Below are positions 1 through 6,391 of a stretch of 24,497 bases of DNA, piece after piece. A program made the position numbers and the translations under genes. How positions within the stretch are numbered: the first letter of the stretch is position 1; each line of letters starts with the position of its first letter. Below the pieces are notes generated by a model, which was given only the letters and a program-made list of their open reading frames with translations, had not been told where the DNA came from and did no database searches. Origin of the DNA: a virus; IMG/VR virus record IMGVR_UViG_3300005914_000091, positions 1 through 24,497 of that record. One strand, written 5' to 3'.

Positions 1-336
1 GGTATAGTCGATGCCACCCTAAGTCCTAACGCAGAAAACAACACGTACAATCTAACACGATCAAAATCAGTTACGTTGTATGATGCGGCCAGAGCAATTA
101 CACAAATTGTAGGCAAGGGACGCATTGAGGTAAAACGAAAAGATGCAAACTTCCCTACTAGGGGTTCATTAAGCATCAAAAAAGCACAGAAAGATTTTGA
201 TTATTCTCCCAGTGTAGATATCAACGAAGGTTTTATGATCTATTACAATTGGTTCTTGAATTCTACGTTTTGGAACAGTGTGCCTGATCTTCTTCCTAAA
301 GCAAAGTTAAAGAAAAAGAAAAAGAAAAGTGATTAA
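1..336 (+). CDS. NAD-dependent sugar epimerase/dehydratase, C-terminal part (5' end outside window)
   Basis: The reading frame is open from base 1, so this is the last 111 codons of a longer gene; no start codon is claimed. The segment with N-T-Y-N-L followed by S-V-T-L-Y-D-A-A-R-A-I and then I-V-G-K-G matches the C-terminal half of extended short-chain dehydrogenase/epimerases (GalE/RmlB/WcaG type), where a 'yni' strand precedes a helix that helps bind the nucleotide-sugar. The next part, with S-I-K-K-A-Q-K-D-F-D-Y-S-P, is the usual 'KA...lGy.P' signature, followed by a terminal helix. The Rossmann fold and the YxxxK catalytic residues lie outside the window, so the exact reaction cannot be given. 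The C-terminus is a lysine-rich run (about residues 102-110). The stop overlaps the start of the aminotransferase by 8 nt, suggesting coupled translation and a joint role in making a modified sugar for host LPS or virion glycans. Confidence 0.8.
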   Translation, partial: GIVDATLSPNAENNTYNLTRSKSVTLYDAARAITQIVGKGRIEVKRKDANFPTRGSLSIKKAQKDFDYSPSVDINEGFMIYYNWFLNSTFWNSVPDLLPKAKLKKKKKKSD

Positions 337-1456
337 GTATTTTGGCTTAGACCGACAGTACCAAACTCTACGGGGAGAACTCTTACATGCAAGTGATAAT
401 GCATTAAAAGATGGTCAACTATCTGGTGGCATATTTGCAGATAAGTTCTCAGATTGGCTCTCTATCAAAACAAACGCAACGGATGCTGTCTTATGTCACA
501 GTGGCTCTCAAGCACTTGAGATCATCGCCAGATATGAAAGAGAGACCTCACCTGACCAAGATCCATATGCTGATTGGCAATATGATAAAAAAACCTATAA
601 CACAATCAGAATTCCTAACCTAACATACCCAGCAACAATGAATGCTTTCTTAAGTGCTGGCCTCAATGTTGAGTTGTGTGATACAGACAAAAATGGACTC
701 ATGCTTCCTCAAGAAGACGGTGACCTTAAAGGGTTTATGATAGAATGTCACGTAGGCCTATTTGGAGCCCCTACAATGCGCGTAGAGAGCGACAACGGTA
801 TCACTGTAATGAATGATAATGTTGCTATTGTAGATGGTGCACAGCATTGGTTAGTTGCTGACGGTAATATAGGTACTGCCATGGCAATTAGTTTTGACCC
901 TACAAAAAACTTAAACGCATCTGGTAATGGCGGAGCCATTGTGACAAATAATGAAGCATTAGCAACCTTTGCTAGACAATGGAGAGACAACGGAAAGCCC
1001 CATCACTTTTACTCTGGTACAAATAGTAAGATGAGTGAACAAGACTGTGCTCAGATATTAGTAAGATCACAATACATTGATGAATGGCAAGCACGTAGAA
1101 AACAAATCAGAGAATATTACTTAGATGCCTTTAAAGACTTGCCATTGGTTAGGTGTTTGAGCAGAGGCTTTAAGGTACACGCTGATCAGAAATTTGTAAT
1201 AGATGTCGGTCCACACCGTGATAACTTACGGGCATGGCTTGCTGATAAAAAAATAGAAACCAAGATACATTATGGTACAGCCTTGTCTGAACTTCCTATT
1301 AGTGCTAAGATGACTAAACCTGATTTTATGTCTGCGAGTGTAATGCTTACAAGATCGGTGCTTAGTTTACCTATGTATCCTGAACTAACTGATGAAGAGA
1401 TTGAAACAGTCGCAGATGCAGTTTGCCTCTATTTTGCAATAATACGAGCTTTATGA
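329..1456 (+). CDS. DegT/DnrJ/EryC1/StrS-type PLP-dependent sugar aminotransferase
   Basis: This 375-residue protein has the length and order of the DegT/StrS family, which transfers an amino group from glutamate or glutamine to a keto-sugar nucleotide using PLP. An N-terminal L-S-G-G-I-F-A-D-K-F segment resembles the family's 'sgG..v..fE..~a' start. C-H-S-G-S-Q-A-L-E is the phosphate-binding GT/S-x-A-L region. V-D-G-A-Q-H carries the PLP-contacting Asp, and S-F-D-P-T-K-N-L-N-A-S-G-N-G-G-A contains the Schiff-base lysine in 'SF...K....GGa'. The start is GTG at 329, inside the end of the epimerase gene. Keto-sugar formation plus amination is the standard route to amino-deoxy sugars such as perosamine or viosamine, so the pair probably alters surface glycans. 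The substrate is not predictable. Confidence 0.88.
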   Translation: MIKYFGLDRQYQTLRGELLHASDNALKDGQLSGGIFADKFSDWLSIKTNATDAVLCHSGSQALEIIARYERETSPDQDPYADWQYDKKTYNTIRIPNLTYPATMNAFLSAGLNVELCDTDKNGLMLPQEDGDLKGFMIECHVGLFGAPTMRVESDNGITVMNDNVAIVDGAQHWLVADGNIGTAMAISFDPTKNLNASGNGGAIVTNNEALATFARQWRDNGKPHHFYSGTNSKMSEQDCAQILVRSQYIDEWQARRKQIREYYLDAFKDLPLVRCLSRGFKVHADQKFVIDVGPHRDNLRAWLADKKIETKIHYGTALSELPISAKMTKPDFMSASVMLTRSVLSLPMYPELTDEEIETVADAVCLYFAIIRAL

Positions 1457-1460
1457 GAGT

Positions 1461-1583
1461 ATGAACCATCTGATGGAGCATATTTCAATCGACACTAATA
1501 ATGATCTATCGATTTGGGATAAATTACATTGGTTTTATTTTCCTGATCTATCTGAAAAACCCGCGTCAGTAAACGAACATTAA
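1461..1583 (+). CDS. small ORF of 40 codons, unknown
   Basis: ATG at 1461 opens a 40-codon frame ending TAA at 1581-1583, filling most of the gap between the aminotransferase and the holin. The translation begins M-N-H-L-M-E-H-I-S and is rich in Trp, Phe, Tyr and acidic residues (W-D-K-L-H-W-F-Y-F-P). No membrane segment or known motif is visible. The start lies 4 nt after the aminotransferase stop, so translational coupling is possible, but there is no clear Shine-Dalgarno sequence. It may be a genuine small phage protein or a chance frame. Confidence 0.35.
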   Translation: MNHLMEHISIDTNNDLSIWDKLHWFYFPDLSEKPASVNEH

Positions 1584-1611
1584 CGCATGGCAGTAATAAT
1601 GCTCCTATAAT

Positions 1612-1619
1612 ACTAAATA
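1612..1619 (+). promoter_or_regulatory. T4-type late promoter motif (ACTAAATA) upstream of holin
   Basis: ACTAAATA keeps the TAAATA core of the T4 late promoter TATAAATA. By T4 spacing, transcription would start near 1625, leaving a short leader with the ribosome binding site TAGGAG at 1629-1634 before ATG 1641. A TATAAT also sits at 1606-1611, but no matching -35 box is seen. Confidence 0.45.
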
Positions 1620-1640
1620 ATAGTACATTAGGAGAACAAT

Positions 1641-2078
1641 ATGATAGGAATTATCAAATCAGTATTAGGTGTTGCAGGCCCGTTAATAGGCAAGTTTATC
1701 CCTGATAAGGACAAGCAAATAGAGTTTGAACACGAACTCAAGATGGTCTTACACAACGCCAACTTACAACAAAACGAAATCAACTTAGAACAAGCAAAGC
1801 ACCCAAGCATCTTTGTAGCTGGAGCAAGACCTGCTATCATGTGGATATGCGCATTCGGATTAGCCTGGGCTTATCTCGTCGCACCAATGTTAAATTGGGC
1901 GGTTGTAATTAGCGGATCTACGATAGTACTTCCAGTGATTGCAACTGAAGGCTTAATGACATTAACTCTTTCAATGCTAGGCTTAGGTGGCATGAGAAGT
2001 TTTGAGAAGATGAACGGATTAGCCAGAGAGAATATGAAGGCTACTATTAAAATATCAAATAAAGCAACAAAGGACTAA
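1641..2078 (+). CDS. 3TM-type phage holin (GTA_holin_3TM-like)
   Basis: This 145-residue protein matches the layout of the 3TM holin family found in gene transfer agents and marine phages. It has an N-terminal hydrophobic stretch (about residues 2-19, then P-D-K-D-K), a charged amphipathic helix (about 25-52), the signature F-V-A-G-A-R-P-A-I-M-W-I-C near residues 58-70, and hydrophobic segments around 67-90 and 93-118. The family-typical L-G-L-G-G-M-R-S-F-E-K-M-N-G close follows, near residues 112-125. Holins of this type collect in the inner membrane and open it at a set time so that the endolysin reaches the wall. It has a good Shine-Dalgarno and a late-promoter motif, as expected for a lysis gene. 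No endolysin lies next to it. Confidence 0.82.
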   Translation: MIGIIKSVLGVAGPLIGKFIPDKDKQIEFEHELKMVLHNANLQQNEINLEQAKHPSIFVAGARPAIMWICAFGLAWAYLVAPMLNWAVVISGSTIVLPVIATEGLMTLTLSMLGLGGMRSFEKMNGLARENMKATIKISNKATKD

Positions 2079-2099
2079 TACCTACATCTATATACAAGT

Positions 2100-2107
2100 G
2101 ATAAATA
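2100..2107 (+). promoter_or_regulatory. T4-type late promoter motif (GATAAATA)
   Basis: GATAAATA differs from T4 TATAAATA at one base. The predicted start is near 2113, 22 nt before ATG 2135. The same octamer precedes three other transcription units in the window. Confidence 0.6.
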
Positions 2108-2134
2108 CAGTATAAGACTGACTGGGATAAACAT

Positions 2135-2698
2135 ATGGCTACACAAGAAATTATTAATATTGGTTCACTTCCGAATGATGGCCTAGGCGATCCGTTAAGA
2201 GTTGCCTTTGGGAAGATTAACAACAACTTTGCTAATCTATACTCAACCGCTGTAAATACGAGTAATAGTTATACCATTGGTAATGCAGTCAATCAAGTTA
2301 TATGGGAATATCCAGCCAACGCATTCACATTGGGCAGTTTTTTCATTAAATCAAATGATCCAGGGACGATTGATCAACAAGATATAGTAATAAAGGCACA
2401 GTTAAGTGCTAATGCAACTGATGTTAAATTTAGTGCATACGCAACCACTCAGTGGGGCAACGTATTAATTGGAGGAAGTGGGTATGACATGGATGTCTCT
2501 TCTGGTAATGTTAGAATTACCGTCGATCCAGATACAGCAAATGTTACTGGGTCACAATCATTATTTCACTTCATTAATTCTCAAGTTTTATTTCAGGGTG
2601 ATGCCCCAGCTGGCTTACCATTAGCATTAGATGGGTATGTAGATTCAGAACTTGGAACAGAATCAAATTTAACTGTTACAACTGAAGAAACTCCCTAA
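2135..2698 (+). CDS. virion-type structural protein with NDGxGDPLRxAFxKIN N-terminal motif
   Basis: The first 35 residues carry I-N-I-G-S-L-P-N-D-G, then L-G-D-P-L-R-V-A-F-G-K-I-N-N-N-F-A-N-L-Y. This motif is widespread at the N-terminus of phage tail-fibre, baseplate and other virion proteins in T4-like marine phages, and probably mediates attachment or trimerisation. The remaining 150 residues are rich in Asn, Thr, Ser and short beta-type strands with few charged residues, consistent with a beta-rich virion protein. The gene ends in T-T-E-E-T-P and its stop overlaps the next ATG (TAATG at 2696-2700). Its exact place in the virion cannot be told. Confidence 0.6.
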   Translation: MATQEIINIGSLPNDGLGDPLRVAFGKINNNFANLYSTAVNTSNSYTIGNAVNQVIWEYPANAFTLGSFFIKSNDPGTIDQQDIVIKAQLSANATDVKFSAYATTQWGNVLIGGSGYDMDVSSGNVRITVDPDTANVTGSQSLFHFINSQVLFQGDAPAGLPLALDGYVDSELGTESNLTVTTEETP

Positions 2699-3078
2699 TG
2701 AGAGCAAAAGAATTTATCACAGAACAAAATTCCTCAGGTGAAATCTCTAAGAGACAACGCTATAGCAGTAGAGGCATACACAAATTTCAAGATATAGAAG
2801 GCAGAGATAGAGTATATGAACTTAATCGCGTGATGATGGCCCTCGCCCAAGCTAATGGGGAGAAGGGAGAAAAGATAGATTTAGACTCTGAGAGTTGGGT
2901 TGGTACGAGCAACGTGGCTTTCCCGTATACCGAATTAGAAGCAAACATGTTAAAGGCGGCCTACAAAGCAGTAGGGTCTGAGTGGGAAGACTTAAACGAC
3001 GGCGACATGCGTTCAACCGAACTTCCAACCACTTACAAAGATAGTCCTGTCAAAGGATTCAAAGGATACCCGAGATAA
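2698..3078 (+). CDS. conserved phage protein, MRAKEF-type N-terminus, unknown function
   Basis: This 126-residue, highly charged soluble protein begins M-R-A-K-E-F-I-T-E, an N-terminal tag that I recall from several otherwise unrelated marine T4-like phage proteins. The centre reads D-I-E-G-R-D-R-V-Y-E-L-N-R-V-M-M-A-L-A. It is followed by a D-S-E-S-W-V-G-T-S-N motif, P-Y-T-E-L-E-A-N-M-L, and a C-terminal S-P-V-K-G-F-K-G-Y-P-R. No enzyme motif is visible. It overlaps the previous stop and its own stop overlaps the next gene's start (TAATG), so the three genes 2135-3794 look translationally coupled and co-expressed late. A virion or assembly role is inferred from position only. Confidence 0.6.
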   Translation: MRAKEFITEQNSSGEISKRQRYSSRGIHKFQDIEGRDRVYELNRVMMALAQANGEKGEKIDLDSESWVGTSNVAFPYTELEANMLKAAYKAVGSEWEDLNDGDMRSTELPTTYKDSPVKGFKGYPR

Positions 3079-3794
3079 TGGCAGCCATTAATGTTCCAGT
3101 CAAAGGCTTAACAGGATTGATTACAATCTTCGCATATGCAAATGATGCAGTAACTACAATAGCAGATGTACTTGCTTCAATCGTTGCCGCGGATGGTATT
3201 GGTGTGGGGTATTACTACAATCTAGCACTAATAAGAGATACGAGTAAAGACAATCTTACCGCAGGTGCTACTACTCTTGCCACACTTAACTTTGTGGGCG
3301 CAACAGGCACAGATCCTTTCGCCGCAGGCTCTATCGTTAGTCAAACATTTGATAACGGAACACAAACAACTATTCCAGCAACAGATATCTTTCTTACTAC
3401 CCCAGCATCTATCACAAATGCTCCTGCTAGTACCCGACAATTCAGACAAGAGTTGAGAGTATCAGAAGTAGCACAACTTAATAGAAGAGGTGGAATTGGT
3501 GGTAACGTCAATCTACCTGCATACAATGTATTAAACACCGCTGACTTAGACTTGCTACCTGCTAAGTATGTGGGTAACGTAGCAACACAATCAGCACAGC
3601 CAGGAACAGCACCGCGAGTTGCGGGTACTTTTACAATTGGTTTCGTCTATGAAATACAAACCCTAGGTACAACTGACTTTACATTAATTGGAGCTTCAGA
3701 AAATGCAGTCGCTATCCAATTCCAAGCAACTGGTGTTGGAGTAGGAACTGGCACAGCCGCCCAACCCCTTGAGTACGCTCGTCCCTGGACTTAG
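3078..3794 (+). CDS. virion-type protein with tail-fibre-like GTTDFTLIGA domain
   Basis: This 238-residue protein is poor in charge and rich in Ala, Thr, Gly and Asn. Near residues 184-225 it contains T-F-T-I-G-F-V-Y-E-I, then L-G-T-T-D-F-T-L-I-G-A and F-Q-A-T-G-V-G-V-G-T-G-T-A. This is a repeated module seen in many phage tail-fibre and virion proteins ('vYtI.s.GttDFt.iGa..N.vG..F.aTG.G.GtGtA'). The middle part has R-Q-F-R-Q-E-L-R-V and R-R-G-G-I-G-G-N-V-N-L. It is the third member of the coupled 2135-3794 block under a late-promoter motif. A role as a fibre, neck or surface decoration protein is likely but not resolved. Confidence 0.58.
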   Translation: MAAINVPVKGLTGLITIFAYANDAVTTIADVLASIVAADGIGVGYYYNLALIRDTSKDNLTAGATTLATLNFVGATGTDPFAAGSIVSQTFDNGTQTTIPATDIFLTTPASITNAPASTRQFRQELRVSEVAQLNRRGGIGGNVNLPAYNVLNTADLDLLPAKYVGNVATQSAQPGTAPRVAGTFTIGFVYEIQTLGTTDFTLIGASENAVAIQFQATGVGVGTGTAAQPLEYARPWT

Positions 3795-3827
3795 CAGTCC
3801 TAAAAAAATCCTGCACCTTCCATTCCT

Positions 3828-3835
3828 CATAAATA
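3828..3835 (+). promoter_or_regulatory. T4-type late promoter motif (CATAAATA)
   Basis: CATAAATA matches TATAAATA at seven of eight positions. The predicted start is about 3841, giving a 21-nt leader with the ribosome binding site AGGAG at 3851-3855 before ATG 3862. Confidence 0.55.
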
Positions 3836-3861
3836 TTACTAACCACTAACAGGAGCAGTGC

Positions 3862-4563
3862 ATGGACGTCCCATATGATATCAACAACACACTAGACTTA
3901 ATTAAATTAAAGTTTTATAATGAATGGTTATATACTGCTCATATTTACGATGAAGGCGATAGCCAATTTCATCAAGATTTAACAACGCAAGTAGTTTCAC
4001 AATATTTTGATCCATTGGCATTGCCCAAAGACGCTCATATTCTTGATCTCGGTTGTGGTCCTGGCTACTTTTTAGATGAGATGCAAAAACGTGCATACAC
4101 GAATGTCGTTGGTATTACATTAAGTCCAGGAGATCAACAACTCTGTCGGAATAAAGGCCATAATATTAAAGGATATGACCTTTCGTTCTTGCCCCAGAAA
4201 GACGGCTACCACGATGAAAGCGTAGACTTTATTTTCTTAAGACATGCACTAGAACATTCACCTTATCCTATCTTTAGTTTAATGGAATACAATCGTGTTC
4301 TAAAGCAAGGCGCGAAGATTTATATCGAGGTACCTGCCCCAGACTGTGATCGTAAGCATGAATATAACTTGAATCATTATAGTATCTTTGGACACAATCA
4401 ACTTGCGGCCCTTTTACAACGCACTGGTTTCAGTATAGATTCATTTAATAATTTAGAATTTGATCTGAACGTAGGCAAAGACGAAAATGGCAATGATATG
4501 TCTGCAACTGAAAAATATTATTGCATCGTGGCCACCAAAGCACAGCCATTAGATATTAAATAG
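3862..4563 (+). CDS. class I SAM-dependent methyltransferase (Methyltransf_11-like)
   Basis: The 233-residue protein has the class I methyltransferase fold signature. Motif I is L-D-L-G-C-G-P-G at residues 61-68. An acidic strand end and S-V-D-F-I-F-L-R-H-A-L-E-H make up motif II ('fD.v....vlEH'), and V-L-K-Q-G-A-K-I-Y-I-E-V-P is the 'LkpGG.~~ie~P' motif. This layout is common in methyltransferases acting on small molecules, sugars or lipids. It lacks the DPPY/NPPY or PCQ motifs of typical DNA methylases. Given the sugar epimerase and aminotransferase upstream, methylation of a glycan is a reasonable guess, but no substrate is shown by the sequence. It has its own late-promoter motif and a good Shine-Dalgarno. 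Confidence 0.82.
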   Translation: MDVPYDINNTLDLIKLKFYNEWLYTAHIYDEGDSQFHQDLTTQVVSQYFDPLALPKDAHILDLGCGPGYFLDEMQKRAYTNVVGITLSPGDQQLCRNKGHNIKGYDLSFLPQKDGYHDESVDFIFLRHALEHSPYPIFSLMEYNRVLKQGAKIYIEVPAPDCDRKHEYNLNHYSIFGHNQLAALLQRTGFSIDSFNNLEFDLNVGKDENGNDMSATEKYYCIVATKAQPLDIK

Positions 4564-4570
4564 TGCGGCC

Positions 4571-4792
4571 ATGTTAACATTCATAAAATACACGCTCTCA
4601 TGGATAAGTCAAAACCTGGCAGTTCCATTCTGGGCGGTAGGACATCTACACCTAAGTTCAAATTTAGACATCTATCAAGACTTACATGTTATCATAGCAT
4701 CGTGTGGTATGAATCTTATCGTCGCCATTGGATTCTTCTTTGATTACCAAGTGTACAAAAAAGAGCATGGAAAAGAGAGTAAAACCTCATAA
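4571..4792 (+). CDS. small predicted membrane protein, unknown
   Basis: The 73-residue protein has two hydrophobic segments, roughly residues 7-25 and 39-59, with a hydrophilic loop containing H-L-S-S-N-L-D-I-Y-Q-D between. A lysine- and glutamate-rich tail (Y-K-K-E-H-G-K-E-S-K-T-S) is probably cytoplasmic. It lies 7 nt after the methyltransferase stop and just before the terminase, where T4-like genomes often have gp16. It shows no resemblance to small terminase. A lysis-related or membrane-modifying role is possible but unproved. Confidence 0.5.
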   Translation: MLTFIKYTLSWISQNLAVPFWAVGHLHLSSNLDIYQDLHVIIASCGMNLIVAIGFFFDYQVYKKEHGKESKTS

Positions 4793-4796
4793 TTTT

Positions 4797-4804
4797 ACTA
4801 AATA
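4797..4804 (+). promoter_or_regulatory. late promoter motif (ACTAAATA) placed for a near-leaderless terminase mRNA
   Basis: ACTAAATA carries the TAAATA core and is the same octamer as at 1612-1619. In T4 the start is 6 nt after the last A, here position 4810, two bases before the terminase ATG at 4812. No Shine-Dalgarno lies between. Confidence 0.45.
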
Positions 4805-4811
4805 ATAAGAT

Positions 4812-6374
4812 ATGAGTAAATTACATCAAAATACTGCTGAAGAGTTAGTAAAAACACCCTATAAAGACACGCATTTCAAAGACCAAAAACAACTTGAAGA
4901 TTTTGTAAAATGCTGTGATCCTGATGATGGCTATGTATACTTTATGGATAACTTCTTCCATATACAGCATCCGACTCAGGGTGGTATTCAGTATCAGGCA
5001 TATGAATACCAAAGACGTTTAATCGATGTATATCATAATTATCGTTATTCTATTGCATTGATGCCTAGACAGTCAGGTAAGTCTACCTCAGCCGCAGGTT
5101 ACTTGCTCTGGTATGGAATGTTTATATCAGATGCTACGATTCTTATTGCGGCTCACAAGTACACAGGTTCACAAGAGATTATGCAACGCATAAGGTATGC
5201 ATATGAAGCATGTCCTATGCATATTAAGGCAGGAGTTACCACTTACAACAAAGGGTCAATAGACTTCGAGAACGGCTCTCGCATCGTATCAGCAACGACT
5301 ACTGAGAACACAGGTCGTGGTATGTCTATCACACTTCTATACTTAGATGAGTTTGCGTTCGTTAGAAACACAATTGCGGAGCAGTTCTGGACTTCTATTA
5401 CCCCAACACTAGCAACAGGTGGTAAAGCAATCATTACATCTACTCCGAATTCGGACGAAGATCAGTTTGCGTTGATTTGGAAACAAGCTAATAAAAATAT
5501 CAATGCTCAAGGCGACGAAACTGAACTAGGTGTTAATGGTTTCAAACCGTTTAGATCATACTGGAATGAGCAACCTGGACGTGACGAAAAATGGGCAGAC
5601 GAACTTCGCGCAATGATTGGGGAGGACAGATTTAACCGTGAGATAGGATGTGAATTCTTAATCTCAGACGAAACACTTATTAATCCTAATTCCTTGTTTG
5701 TGATGGAAGGGGTTGACCCTATCCATCGTATGGGACAGATACGTTGGTTCCAACAACCTAAGAAAGACATGATATATGTAATTGGCTTAGATCCTTCACT
5801 GGGTACTGGTGGTGATCCAGCAGCCATTGAAATCTTTGAAGCAAACACCACGACACAGATAGGAGAATGGAAGGATAACAAGACCGATATCCCCAGTCAA
5901 ATTAAATTGCTGGCACAGATTACTTCTCACATTGCAGAGAAAACGGAACAACCCAATAACATCTATTATTCAATAGAGAACAACTCTATTGGTGAGGCAT
6001 CACTTGTTTCACTCAATGAATTCGGGGAATCTAACATTCCAGGTGTTATGATGAGTGAGAGAGGAAAAAAACGCAAAGGATATACTACAACAAACAAATC
6101 TAAACTTCCGGCGTGTGCTAAATTCAAGACATTGATAGAAAGTAAGAAGATGACAATAAAAAGCAGTGCCTTAATTAGTGAATTAAAAACATTTGTTGCA
6201 TCTGGTGGCAGTTATGCCGCTAAAATAGGAGACAACGATGATTTAATAATGGCTACGTTGCTGGTCGTTCGAATATTGCAAGACATAACAGACTATCACG
6301 GCGATTTGAGCGAGCATATGCGCGACCATGATGAAATAATTATGCCTTTGCCTTTCTTTGCAGTGATTCACTAA
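4812..6374 (+). CDS. 17: terminase large subunit (gp17-like), packaging ATPase/nuclease
   Basis: The 520-residue protein is the DNA-packaging motor that threads the genome into the prohead and cuts the concatemer. The ATPase has Walker A M-P-R-Q-S-G-K-S-T at residues 84-92, Walker B L-L-Y-L-D-E at 175-180 with the catalytic Glu, and coupling motif T-S-T-P-N-S near 209-214. The C-terminal nuclease (RNase H fold) shows V-I-G-L-D-P-S with D327 as a metal ligand and a second acidic cluster D-N-D-D-L near residues 475-480. T4 gp17 is 610 residues, so this is a compact version, as in marine relatives. It is preceded by a small membrane protein rather than a recognisable gp16, and followed by the 973-residue protein rather than a tail-sheath gene, so the usual T4 order is broken. 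Confidence 0.96.
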   Translation: MSKLHQNTAEELVKTPYKDTHFKDQKQLEDFVKCCDPDDGYVYFMDNFFHIQHPTQGGIQYQAYEYQRRLIDVYHNYRYSIALMPRQSGKSTSAAGYLLWYGMFISDATILIAAHKYTGSQEIMQRIRYAYEACPMHIKAGVTTYNKGSIDFENGSRIVSATTTENTGRGMSITLLYLDEFAFVRNTIAEQFWTSITPTLATGGKAIITSTPNSDEDQFALIWKQANKNINAQGDETELGVNGFKPFRSYWNEQPGRDEKWADELRAMIGEDRFNREIGCEFLISDETLINPNSLFVMEGVDPIHRMGQIRWFQQPKKDMIYVIGLDPSLGTGGDPAAIEIFEANTTTQIGEWKDNKTDIPSQIKLLAQITSHIAEKTEQPNNIYYSIENNSIGEASLVSLNEFGESNIPGVMMSERGKKRKGYTTTNKSKLPACAKFKTLIESKKMTIKSSALISELKTFVASGGSYAAKIGDNDDLIMATLLVVRILQDITDYHGDLSEHMRDHDEIIMPLPFFAVIH

Positions 6375-6378
6375 AAGA

Positions 6379-6386
6379 GATAAATA
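6379..6386 (+). promoter_or_regulatory. late promoter motif (GATAAATA) placed for a leaderless mRNA
   Basis: GATAAATA ends at 6386, so the T4 spacing puts +1 at 6392, exactly the A of the next ATG. No ribosome binding site fits between 6387 and 6391. Confidence 0.55.
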
Positions 6387-6391
6387 GTATT

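Noticed and set aside
3789-3808. GGAC...GTCC inverted repeat followed by A-run
   Set aside because: The stem is only 4 bp and the run is A, not T, on the coding strand; not a terminator for the upstream gene.
4555-4562. ATTAAATA just before the small membrane gene
   Set aside because: It has two mismatches to the late consensus and lies in coding sequence; too weak to list as a promoter.
5507-5881. Minus-strand frame of 124 codons inside the terminase gene
   Set aside because: It is opposite a fully conserved enzyme, with no recognisable protein and no promoter.
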